From: Aeoliella straminimaris
GTDB taxonomy: Bacteria; Planctomycetota; Planctomycetia; Pirellulales; Lacipirellulaceae
Direction of reading: 5' to 3'
Length of the DNA: 64,000 bases
NCBI RefSeq assembly: GCF_024054565.1
Contig: NZ_JAMXLR010000004.1
Location: 39,121-103,120, forward strand
Positions 46,655 through 55,236 of this stretch are shown here, one piece after another. How positions within the stretch are numbered: the stretch's first letter is position 1; every line of letters starts with the position of its first letter. The notes below the pieces were generated by a model. It was not told the DNA's origin. It made no database searches and saw nothing but the letters and a program-made list of their open reading frames with translations. A program made the position numbers and the translations under genes.

Positions 46655-49600
46655 ATGGCAGACCTGCACCGCAATCTCGACTCCGTGTTCATGGAGGCGT
46701 TAGCCTTCCCTTCCGCTGAGCAGAGAGACGCTTATCTGGAGGAGGCTTGTGTCGGGAATCCAGAGTTGCGGGAAGAAGTTGACCGAATGCTGGCGGCGCA
46801 CAAAGAGGCCGGCGGCTTCCTGGAACAGCCGCCCGCCCAACTGGCCGACGCGCTGGACGCCGGGTTGGCTCCGGCGTTTGCCGACGGAGAAGTCGTTGTG
46901 ATTGGCCGCGCCGGTCACAGTGTGTTCAAGAATTTAGGCGCGACAGTCAATCTTTCGCGCGTGGTGCTGCGGGAACCGAAGGCGGAAGGCCCCGAACCGA
47001 TCCAGCGGCCGACTTCCTCCGAACTGCCAGTCCAGCACGACGACCGCCGGTATCAGTTGCAGGGCGAGATCGCCCGGGGTGGCATGGGAGCGATTCTCAA
47101 AGGCCGCGACACCGATTTGGGGCGCGACCTGGCAATCAAGGTCCTGCTGGATGAACACAAAACCAAGCCACAGGTGATCCAGCGTTTTGTCGAAGAAGCC
47201 CAGATCGGCGGGCAACTGCAGCATCCGGGCATCGTCCCGGTGTATGAGCTCGGGCAGTTTGCCGACGAGCGGCCCTTCTTCAGCATGAAGCTCGTCAAGG
47301 GCGAGACCCTCTCCAAACTGCTGGCTGAACGCGAGCAGCCGACCGACGATCGCGCCAAATTGCTAGGGATCTTCGAGCAAGTCTGTCAGACGATGGCCTA
47401 TGCGCACTCGCGGGGCGTGATCCATCGCGATCTGAAGCCCGCCAATATCATGGTCGGAGCGTTCGGTGAAGTGCAGGTGATGGACTGGGGCCTGGCCAAG
47501 GTGCTCTCGGCCGGCGGCGTGGCGGACGAAAAGAAGGCCCGCGACACGCACATGGGCACCAGCATTATTCAAACGCTACGGAGCATAGGCAGCGATACGC
47601 CGGGCACCTTTGGCGCGGTCGGTTCGCACACGCAGATGGGCAGCGTGATGGGCACCCCCGCCTACATGCCACCGGAACAAGCGTTAGGTGAAATCGACCA
47701 CCTCGACGAGCGAGCCGACGTGTTTGCGCTGGGCGCCATTCTGTGTGAGATTCTCACGGGTAAGCCCGCCTATGTGGCCGACGATGGCACGCAGGTCTAT
47801 CGGATGGCTTCGCGCGGAAAGCTGAACGAATGTTTCGAGCGGCTTGATGCGTGCGGGGCCGACGAGGATCTGATCGCACTTACCAAGCAATGCCTGGAAC
47901 TGGAGCCGGCGGACCGACCGCGCAACGCGGGAGTGCTGGCAGGACGCGTCACGCGATACTTGGAGTCGGTCGAATGCAAGCTGCACGAAACGGAGATGCA
48001 GCGAGCAGCCGAAGCGGCCCGGGTAGTGGAAGAACGCAAACGGCGTCGCGTCCAACTCGCCCTGGCAGCGACGGTGCTACTGTCCTTGGGAATCGGCGCC
48101 GCAGCCTGGAGGAGCATAGAAATCGAGGCCATGGAGCGCCGCGAAGCTGCGACTTCCAAAATCAACAGCGCCCTGAACGCTGCACTCGTGCATCAGAATC
48201 AAGCCAATGTGGGCGAGTTGGGCGATCAACTTGCCGCGATCGATAAGGCAGTCCTCAGTGCAAAACAGGCGGCGGAACTGGCTGAGCAGGAGGACATGGA
48301 CCCAGCCATTCGAACACGTGCGAATCAACTGTTCAGCGAGCTCACGTCCAGCGCCAATAGCCTGCAAAGCCTGGCGGAGCAAACTCGGAAGAACCAGGCG
48401 TTGCTCGAAGAACTCGATTTGATCCGCCTCAGTCAGGCCGGCGGTAATGTCAGCGATATCTCCGCGGCTGAGAATCTGAATCCCCGCGCTCGACAGCAAC
48501 TTGGTACCGACGGCGAGCCTTTAGCACAAGCAGAGCAGTCGGAGCTGGACGAGTCGACGCACCCTGGAAACCCGCTGAAGCAGTATCGCTCCTTCGACAT
48601 GGGCTCGGCCGCCAAGTTGTACGAGCAAGCGTTTCGCCGATCAGGTTTTGACTTCGCCTCGTTGACCACGACCCACGCTGCGAAGTTAATTCGCGCATCG
48701 GCCATTCGCGAGAGCCTTCTGTCCGCCCTCGACAACTGGGCGCGGGTGCTGCCGGAAGCGGTTGCCGAGGGCGCCACACCATCGGCGGACCGTGGCGCCA
48801 CGGGAATTACCCGCGAAAGACTCTTGGAAATCGCCAGTGCGGCCGACCCTAGTGATTGGAGAAAGCAGTTGCGGACTGCGCTGGCTGCAGGGAAAACCGA
48901 GCGTCTCAAAGAGCTGTCGGTCAAAGACGACATCAGCGGGCAGTCTCCCTCACTGATTGCCTGGCTGGGGGCGGCGCTACGCGAAGCGGAGTTGTTGGAA
49001 GACTCCGTCCGCGTGCTACTCAAGGCCCAGCAACAGCACCCAGGGGATTTTTGGCTGAACTACGAATTGGGCCGCAGTCTGGTCGAACAGGGCGGCACTG
49101 CCGAAGGTCTTGGTTACGCCCGCGCCGCTGTTGCTCTGCGCCCACAGAGTGCCGGCGCCCTGATCGGTTTGTGCGCCAACTTAGCAAGAGTGAGGCGGTA
49201 CGAGGAAGCGGAGGTTGTCGCCCGCCGCGCCTTGGAACTCGATCCAAGCTCGGCTGTCGCTGTGACTAACATCGGACAGGCCCTGTACGGCCGGGGTAAA
49301 CATGACCTGGCAGCCTCGGAGTTCCGAAAGGCCATCGACCTCGATCCAACTTACATCCCGCCTCGCCAGGTTATCGCCGATATTCTAAAAAATGACAACA
49401 AGTGGGGGGAAGCCGAAGAAGTGTACCGCAAAGCCGTCGAGATCGAGCCGTTAAACGCTGACTTGCATATCGGCTTGAGCTTCAGCCAGTACAAGCAGGG
49501 GAAGTACGTGGACGCGGTCTCCGCGGGCCGCAAGGCGGTCGAACTCAAGCCGCGATCTCTCGGTGCGCGGAATGTACTGGCGATCGCACTTGGAGATAAT

Positions 49601-52564
49601 GGGCAATTCGCCGAGGCGGAACTCGAATACCGCCTGGCGATTGAGATAGATCCCGAAAATCCCGTGGTTAGGACCAACTTCGCCATCTACCTGCAGATTA
49701 ATGGAAGGCAAGACGAAGCCATCGAACAGCTGCAAAAGGCACTGGAGGTTAATCCATCTTATGCACGGACTCGCTCCCTGCTCCGCGATGCCCTACGGGA
49801 TCGCGGGCTCCAACGCGCCGCGAGTGGAAAACGGTTCACTTCGTTGACCGACTTCAACGAGTGGTTTCGCTTGGCAGAAAATCGCGATCAAAAAACCAGG
49901 GTGCTGGCGAGACTTCAATTATTCCCGGATCTACTCAAGAGATTCGCCGAAGCACGCCCCGATAACAGGCAAGTTCAACTGGCCCTGTTGGCGACTCCGG
50001 GAGACGAGAGCGATGAGTTCCAATTGTCCAACGCGCGTGCGCAGATGTTGCTGGATTGCGAGCAGGAGCAGCTTGCCCATCCGAAAGACAAAAACGCGGC
50101 ATTCGACCTCGCTGACATGCTACTGCAGCCAGAGGTGACGCAGTGGCAAATCCTCGACCCCGTTGATATGCAAGGCGCCGGCGGCACCACGCTGACGCGG
50201 CTGCCGGACGGCTCGATCATGGCCGGTCGACGTCTTGGCGCTCAACTGGACCCGTATCGTTTCGTGGCAAAGCCGCAACTCGAATCGATCACCGCCATCC
50301 GCCTGGAACTCATCCCCGACACCTCTTTGCCCAATTGCGGGCCCGGAAGGGGCGATCATTTCCCCAACTTTGGCAACACTCAAATAAAGGAAATTCGATT
50401 GTTCATGCGAGATGTAAATGGTGAAGAGACGCCGATTGATCTCATAGACGCAGTGGCTTCGTACGCGCCGGAGAATCGCAAAGTTGGACGGGCAATCGAT
50501 AGCGACGAGTGGACCCAGTGGAATGTCTGGGACCGCTGGGGCGAGTGGAACGCGGGGGTCTTCCGTCTGGAGACGCCGCTGTCCATCAAGGAATCGCAAG
50601 AACTCGTTGTCACGCTCCAAGACTATATAGGGACTTCTCTGGGGCGGTTCCGGTTGTCTGTAACCAGCGATGTCAATGCGTTCCAGCGCGAGTCGGTTCG
50701 CTTCGCTGCGATGCGCGAGACCGATGCATGGAAGCGACTGGCGTCCGCTTACCAACTGCAGGGCAATGACATAGGGTTGAATCGGCTGATCGTCGATCAT
50801 CCAGAGAAAGCTCTCGAATTAGCCAAGCTGAACGCCGAATATGGACGGTGGAATCAGGCCATTGCCGCCTACAGCAGGCTGATCGAGGATTCTCCAGAGG
50901 ATGTTACGTTGCTGACCGCCCGCGCCGCCGGGTACTTGGCGACGGGGCAACTCGAGTTGGCCCATGACGACTTAAAACACGTCTTTAACGTCGGCCCGAA
51001 CGAAGCCGCGGCCAAGCTGTTAGCCGAGGTGTTGTTAGCTCAAAGTAGCGAGAACTGGACTGTGCTGGAGCCAACGGAGATGGAATCTGCAGGCAGGGCG
51101 ACACTGACGCGCCTGGCCGATGGATCGATCCTGGCGAGTGGCACAAATACAACGGGCGATGCCTACACGATCGTTGCCGAGGCCGACCCAATGCAAGTGA
51201 CCGCGATTCGACTGGAGGCGCTACCTGATGACTCACTCCCCAATCGCGGTCCTGGACGAGATCCTGAACGGGATCTAGGGAATTTCGACATGGCCAACTG
51301 GGAGGTGAGTTTGCAGACGCCGGGCGGCGAAGAAGTGCCTGTGTCCTTGCGGCAAGCTGTGGCCAATCCTCCAACTCGAATTCCCATCACCCCGACAACC
51401 TGGAACATCAGTGGCGGCGTATCGCAGCCACTCACGGCGACCTATCTTCTTCAAGAACCGGTCGATTTCCGGCAAGGTGTCCGAACGAAGTTCCGGATGC
51501 AGTTCTCGGACAATGAGGACTGGCCGCAACAGAATCTGGGCCGCTTCAGGCTTTCGGTCAGCGCTGACCCCAATGCCTTCCCGTTTGCGAAGGCCCGCAT
51601 CGCCGCTAAGCAAGAAAGCGATCCGTGGAAGAAACTGGCTTGGGCCTACTATCTCGCGGGCGATACGCCGGCGCTGAACAAACTCTTGCAGGACCATCCG
51701 GAAGTGGGAGACGCAATCGGCGAACTGCAGCTTTTGGCCGGACAGTACCAGCAGGCAATTGCTTTCTACGACTCCCGCATCACGCCGGAAACCGAGGACG
51801 CAGATCTGCTGGCCAAGCGCGCTGCAGCCCACGCAAGGCTGGGGCAATCGGATCTGGCCAAGGCCGATTGGCTACGGGCCGCCGAACTCCAATCCGATTT
51901 GCTGGATACTGAGTTCCAGCGCTTCCAGCAGGCACAAATGTGGCCAATCGCCGCTCAACTGGGACAACTCCTGCTCGACCAGCAGGCGGAGAATTCGAAG
52001 CAGATGGAGGGGGGGGATGTCACATGCCTACAAGTTGCCGCCGTACGGGTACTCGCCGGCGATCAAGCAGCTTACTCTGACTTCTGCCACTGGATGACCC
52101 AGACGTATGATGGCTCGGAGAGTCCTTTGACCGTGCAACGAGTTTGCCATGCCTGCCTGCTGACGCCTGAAGGGATCGACGCGTTGAAACTTCCTCTCGG
52201 CAGTCTTGCTAAATCTGTAGAAAATGACTGGGCTCCGTCTGACTGGTTCCCCCCGTGGATCTGGAGCACCCGTGCCCTGGCGGCTTATCGCACCGGCGAC
52301 GCCGCACACGCCGTCGAGTATGCGGAACATTCGGATCGATTCGAGACGAAAGTTGAGTTGGGGCATGCGATGAACCTGGCGACGATCGCCATGGCCCAAC
52401 AGGATCTCGGCAAACACGACGAAGCCGTCCGCGCCTTGGAGGAACTCTCGCAGATTGTCTCACGCCACAGCTGGTACGAAAGTGAGAACAACCAGGACCA
52501 ACTGATCGCCCGCATCCTGCTCCGCGAGGCCGAGGCGAAGGTCCACGGTGGCGTGAAACCATAG
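46655..52564 (+). CDS. Giant Ser/Thr protein kinase with TPRs and a duplicated C-terminal domain
   Basis: The 1969-residue protein begins with an ECF-linked N-terminal helix region (residues 1-125). The kinase domain follows, with GEIARGGMGAILKGRD (glycine loop, about 136-152), AIKVL lysine at about 160, HRDLKPANI at about 258-266 and MDWGLAK at about 275 (DWG replaces DFG, as often in this phylum). A membrane helix is at about 465-487. TPR-like repeats occupy about 790-1060 (e.g. YRKAVEIEPLNADLHIGLSFS). A domain beginning WQILDPVDM (about 1163-1338) is repeated at about 1468-1638 (WTVLEPTEM), each with LPDxSLPNxGPGR and LGRFRLSVxxD. More TPRs end the protein. The ATG at 46655 has GGAGG upstream. 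Confidence 0.93.
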   Translation: MADLHRNLDSVFMEALAFPSAEQRDAYLEEACVGNPELREEVDRMLAAHKEAGGFLEQPPAQLADALDAGLAPAFADGEVVVIGRAGHSVFKNLGATVNLSRVVLREPKAEGPEPIQRPTSSELPVQHDDRRYQLQGEIARGGMGAILKGRDTDLGRDLAIKVLLDEHKTKPQVIQRFVEEAQIGGQLQHPGIVPVYELGQFADERPFFSMKLVKGETLSKLLAEREQPTDDRAKLLGIFEQVCQTMAYAHSRGVIHRDLKPANIMVGAFGEVQVMDWGLAKVLSAGGVADEKKARDTHMGTSIIQTLRSIGSDTPGTFGAVGSHTQMGSVMGTPAYMPPEQALGEIDHLDERADVFALGAILCEILTGKPAYVADDGTQVYRMASRGKLNECFERLDACGADEDLIALTKQCLELEPADRPRNAGVLAGRVTRYLESVECKLHETEMQRAAEAARVVEERKRRRVQLALAATVLLSLGIGAAAWRSIEIEAMERREAATSKINSALNAALVHQNQANVGELGDQLAAIDKAVLSAKQAAELAEQEDMDPAIRTRANQLFSELTSSANSLQSLAEQTRKNQALLEELDLIRLSQAGGNVSDISAAENLNPRARQQLGTDGEPLAQAEQSELDESTHPGNPLKQYRSFDMGSAAKLYEQAFRRSGFDFASLTTTHAAKLIRASAIRESLLSALDNWARVLPEAVAEGATPSADRGATGITRERLLEIASAADPSDWRKQLRTALAAGKTERLKELSVKDDISGQSPSLIAWLGAALREAELLEDSVRVLLKAQQQHPGDFWLNYELGRSLVEQGGTAEGLGYARAAVALRPQSAGALIGLCANLARVRRYEEAEVVARRALELDPSSAVAVTNIGQALYGRGKHDLAASEFRKAIDLDPTYIPPRQVIADILKNDNKWGEAEEVYRKAVEIEPLNADLHIGLSFSQYKQGKYVDAVSAGRKAVELKPRSLGARNVLAIALGDNGQFAEAELEYRLAIEIDPENPVVRTNFAIYLQINGRQDEAIEQLQKALEVNPSYARTRSLLRDALRDRGLQRAASGKRFTSLTDFNEWFRLAENRDQKTRVLARLQLFPDLLKRFAEARPDNRQVQLALLATPGDESDEFQLSNARAQMLLDCEQEQLAHPKDKNAAFDLADMLLQPEVTQWQILDPVDMQGAGGTTLTRLPDGSIMAGRRLGAQLDPYRFVAKPQLESITAIRLELIPDTSLPNCGPGRGDHFPNFGNTQIKEIRLFMRDVNGEETPIDLIDAVASYAPENRKVGRAIDSDEWTQWNVWDRWGEWNAGVFRLETPLSIKESQELVVTLQDYIGTSLGRFRLSVTSDVNAFQRESVRFAAMRETDAWKRLASAYQLQGNDIGLNRLIVDHPEKALELAKLNAEYGRWNQAIAAYSRLIEDSPEDVTLLTARAAGYLATGQLELAHDDLKHVFNVGPNEAAAKLLAEVLLAQSSENWTVLEPTEMESAGRATLTRLADGSILASGTNTTGDAYTIVAEADPMQVTAIRLEALPDDSLPNRGPGRDPERDLGNFDMANWEVSLQTPGGEEVPVSLRQAVANPPTRIPITPTTWNISGGVSQPLTATYLLQEPVDFRQGVRTKFRMQFSDNEDWPQQNLGRFRLSVSADPNAFPFAKARIAAKQESDPWKKLAWAYYLAGDTPALNKLLQDHPEVGDAIGELQLLAGQYQQAIAFYDSRITPETEDADLLAKRAAAHARLGQSDLAKADWLRAAELQSDLLDTEFQRFQQAQMWPIAAQLGQLLLDQQAENSKQMEGGDVTCLQVAAVRVLAGDQAAYSDFCHWMTQTYDGSESPLTVQRVCHACLLTPEGIDALKLPLGSLAKSVENDWAPSDWFPPWIWSTRALAAYRTGDAAHAVEYAEHSDRFETKVELGHAMNLATIAMAQQDLGKHDEAVRALEELSQIVSRHSWYESENNQDQLIARILLREAEAKVHGGVKP

Positions 52565-53061
52565 CGATGATCGCCCCGCTTCGGGTTCCGCAGCCCTTCA
52601 GTCAATGGTGAATGACCGAACTAACGTCGGTGGAGACGACCTCCAGCACTTAGTGGCTTTGCTTCGTGCTGTCGGCTGGACCAACCGACCGGAGTTGCGC
52701 GCGAAGCTAACGCGCAGCGGTCTCCTCCGAGATTTGACACCTCCGCGCCTTGGAAAAGCTCCTTCGAGCTGGCGGACGATGCAACCTCGCTCAGATGGCC
52801 AATCGTTGAATTGAGCGAGGTGTGCCTACCGACGGCAATTCATGGGATGACCACAAATTTGCACTTTTGCGGGTTTCTGACTACAATTGCGAACCACTGC
52901 ATTGCAACACCCATCGCGCTCTTCCGGACGAGGTGGCCTTAGTCGCTGCCGTTCCATGGAAAATCAACTGTTTTAGGTATAGCTTAGAGGAAGCGAAAAT
53001 ACCCGAACCCTACCTTGTAATTGATGTATCGCTAATGCCATCACCACTTCGAGAGAATGCC
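52565..53061. other. 497-base intergenic region
   Basis: Lies between the kinase and the PEP-CTERM gene. Frames through it are not coding in character; no RNA or repeat is recognised. The AT-richer last 100 bases (CTGTTTTAGGTATAGC) probably hold the promoter of the PEP-CTERM gene. Confidence 0.45.
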
Positions 53062-53721
53062 ATGCACCTGAATCACCTTGCCACCTCACTCGCGGTGACC
53101 GCCTTCGCCTTCGCGGCCACGACGGCACACGCGTCTATTGTCCTCCAGCCCGTCGGCGCCTCCACTGACATGGGAACGGACAGTAACGGGGCTTTCTCCA
53201 CGACCAACGTGATCGACCAGTCCGGTTTGAGCACAAGCTATACGTCGTTAGTCACGGATTTCGACGCTTATATCGCCAGCAACCCGACACACGACAGCGC
53301 TCCCAGCCGTAATACTTGGGAATCCGTTAACCCAACCGGGAACTTCGACTTCGACTTGGGCGGGACGTACACGATCAGTTCTTTTGCGCTGTGGAACGTC
53401 GGCCAGGACGCCGGCTCGAATATCATTGATTTCACGCTCTTTGCAGCCAACAATTCGGCGTTCAATAGTGCGACGAACCTTGGCAGCTTTTCAGCCGACC
53501 CGAACACCGGCGACGTTTTTACGGTCTCGCCGGATGTCTTTACGTTCGCCCCGACTTCCGCGTCATTCGTGAGGATGCAAATCACCGCCAACAACGGCAT
53601 TTCTCTTACCGCCTTCGGCGAAGCGGCCTTTGCTGCCACGGCCGTCCCCGAGCCGGCCTCAGCCACTGTTTTTGCTGTCCTGTTGGGTGCCGTCGCCTTT
53701 CTCCGTCGCCGATCCGCCTGA
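53062..53721 (+). CDS. PEP-CTERM-sorted exported protein
   Basis: A 219-residue product with a signal peptide (MHLNHLATSLAVTAFAFAATTAHA). A Ser/Thr/Asn-rich beta-strand body follows, whose FDLGGTYTISSFALWNVGQ resembles a discoidin-like fold. It ends in a PEP-CTERM signal: VPEPASATVFAVLLGAVAFL followed by RRRSA. This signal directs cleavage and surface release by an exosortase. The ATG at 53062 is preferred because the signal peptide starts there; an ATG at 53035 is an alternative. A rho-independent terminator lies 17 bases after the stop. The ligand or role is unknown. Confidence 0.88.
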   Translation: MHLNHLATSLAVTAFAFAATTAHASIVLQPVGASTDMGTDSNGAFSTTNVIDQSGLSTSYTSLVTDFDAYIASNPTHDSAPSRNTWESVNPTGNFDFDLGGTYTISSFALWNVGQDAGSNIIDFTLFAANNSAFNSATNLGSFSADPNTGDVFTVSPDVFTFAPTSASFVRMQITANNGISLTAFGEAAFAATAVPEPASATVFAVLLGAVAFLRRRSA

Positions 53722-53737
53722 ATGACTTCTCAAACCC

Positions 53738-53775
53738 ACGAGCGGCTTCCGGAACGAGAGGCCGCTCGTCTTATT
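53738..53775 (+). terminator. Terminator of the PEP-CTERM gene
   Basis: ACGAGCGGC (53738-53746) and GCCGCTCGT (53761-53769) form a 9-bp stem with a 14-base loop, followed by CTTATTT. Confidence 0.7.
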
Positions 53776-54935
53776 TGAGTGACACCCGGCATCGGCAAGA
53801 ACCAGAAGGTGCGGTAGTTCGTCGGAGCGTCGAAGAGACGCTTAATGGTCTCTTGGAGGCCGAAGCGGACGAGCTGTGCGGTGCGAAGCGGTACGAGCGA
53901 AGCCCGGACCGCTTGGATACGCGAGCCGGAAGCTACGATCGTGGGCTGCAGACGAAGGCGGGCCCGGTGAAGCTCAAGGTCCCTCGTCTACGGAGTCTGC
54001 CGTTCGAGACGCAGATCATCGAACGCTACCGACGACGCGAGTCGTCGGTCGAAGAAGCCTTGATGGAGATGTACCTGGCTGGAGTGAGCGTTCGCCGGGT
54101 GGAAGACATCACCGAAGCATTATGGGGAACACGAGTTTCACCGAGCACGGTGAGTGAGCTGAATCAGCAGCTTTACGAGCGGATTGAAGCGTGGCGAAAC
54201 CAGCCGATTGAGGGCCAGTTCGCCTACGTGGCGCTGGATGGGATCTGGCTGAAACGTTCGTGGGGCGGGGAAGTGAAGAACGTGGCGGTGCTGGTTGCCA
54301 TTGGCGTCGACGAGGACGGCTATCGCCAGGTGCTGGGTGTGTGTGAAGGAGCCAAGGAAGACACCGAGAGCTGGCGGAAGTTCCTCCGGCACCTGAAGGA
54401 GCGAGGGCTCAAGGGAGTTCGCTTGGTGACCAGTGATAAATGCTTAGGGCTGGTAGAAGCCTTGGCCGAGTTCTATCCCGAAGCAGACTGGCAACGGTGC
54501 GTGGTGCACTGGTACCGCAACGTCGGTTCCGAAGTTCCTCGGCACCGGATGAAAGAAGTGATGGCGATGCTCAAGGCGATCCATGCCCAGGAAGATCGCG
54601 AGGCGGCCGAGAAGAAGGCCATCGATGTCGTGGAGAAGTTGCGAGCACTGAAGCTCCAGAAGGCTGCCAAGACCGTTGAAGAAGGCGTCAGCGAGACGCT
54701 GCGGTACATGGCCTATCCTCGCGAACACTGGACACGGATTCGCACGAACAACGCGTTGGAGCGACTGATGCGTGAGATCCGTCGGCGGACTCGCGTGGTA
54801 GGCGCATTCCCCGACGGGAACAGTGCCTTGATGCTGGTGGCCGCCAGGCTGCGGCACGTTGCCGGCACCAAGTGGGGCACCCGAAAGTACCTCGACATGG
54901 AGCGATTGCAGGAGACCAGCGGAGGGGCCTCGTAG
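53775..54935 (+). CDS. IS256-family transposase
   Basis: A 386-residue DDE transposase of the IS256/MULE type. It has the N-terminal LLEAEADELCGAKRYER and then VKLKVPRLRSLPFE. Acidic triad candidates lie in VALDGIWLK, VTSDKCLGL and NALERLMREIRRRTRVVG, and the end is DGNSALMLVAARLRHV. Length and order are normal, so the protein looks intact. The frame opens with TTG at 53775, only six bases after the neighbouring gene's terminator stem. There is no room for a left inverted repeat or native promoter, so the element seems left-truncated at its 5' edge. A 13-bp inverted repeat follows at 54944. Confidence 0.92.
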   Translation: MSDTRHRQEPEGAVVRRSVEETLNGLLEAEADELCGAKRYERSPDRLDTRAGSYDRGLQTKAGPVKLKVPRLRSLPFETQIIERYRRRESSVEEALMEMYLAGVSVRRVEDITEALWGTRVSPSTVSELNQQLYERIEAWRNQPIEGQFAYVALDGIWLKRSWGGEVKNVAVLVAIGVDEDGYRQVLGVCEGAKEDTESWRKFLRHLKERGLKGVRLVTSDKCLGLVEALAEFYPEADWQRCVVHWYRNVGSEVPRHRMKEVMAMLKAIHAQEDREAAEKKAIDVVEKLRALKLQKAAKTVEEGVSETLRYMAYPREHWTRIRTNNALERLMREIRRRTRVVGAFPDGNSALMLVAARLRHVAGTKWGTRKYLDMERLQETSGGAS

Positions 54936-54943
54936 GCCGCGCC

Positions 54944-54988
54944 CGCTGTTAACTTCTCCGCAGCTGCGCCGCTACGAAGTTAACAGCG
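54944..54988. repeat. 13-bp inverted repeat at the right end of the IS256 element
   Basis: CGCTGTTAACTTC (54944-54956) and GAAGTTAACAGCG (54976-54988) are perfect arms with a 19-base spacer, nine bases after the transposase stop. It may be the right terminus with its subterminal repeat or a terminator. No matching sequence was found on the left side. Confidence 0.6.
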
Positions 54989-55058
54989 GACCTACCAGCA
55001 GGGCTAAACCTAAAATCAAATGTGCGCAGGTTGACAGACGCTACCCCGAACCCATGGT

Positions 55059-55233
55059 TTACCGGATCATACTGTTGACGGTTTCCACTTGCCACCGTTG
55101 GCCAAATTTTTGCTTCTTGAATTGGGTTCGCATCTGGTTACGCCAACGTCCTTTCAGGCGATTCTTCGTCGGTCGGCCGCGCGTGGCAGGAATGAACTTC
55201 CGTGCGCCACACTGCTCGCGAGCGGGAACCTTA
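55059..55233 (-). pseudogene. DDE transposase C-terminal fragment
   Basis: The frame reads AREQCGARKFIPATRGRPT, then GRWRNQMRTQFKKQKFGQRW and QVETVNSMIR. This is the C-terminal catalytic end of IS4/IS5-like transposases common in planctomycetes (AREQCG, GRPT, GQRWQVET with the catalytic glutamate). It stops at 55059, before the usual family end, and its N-terminal part is absent: upstream the frame continues only antisense to the next gene. A fragment of what looks like the same family's N-terminus lies at 57491 in the opposite orientation. Confidence 0.7.
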
Positions 55234-55236
55234 GCG

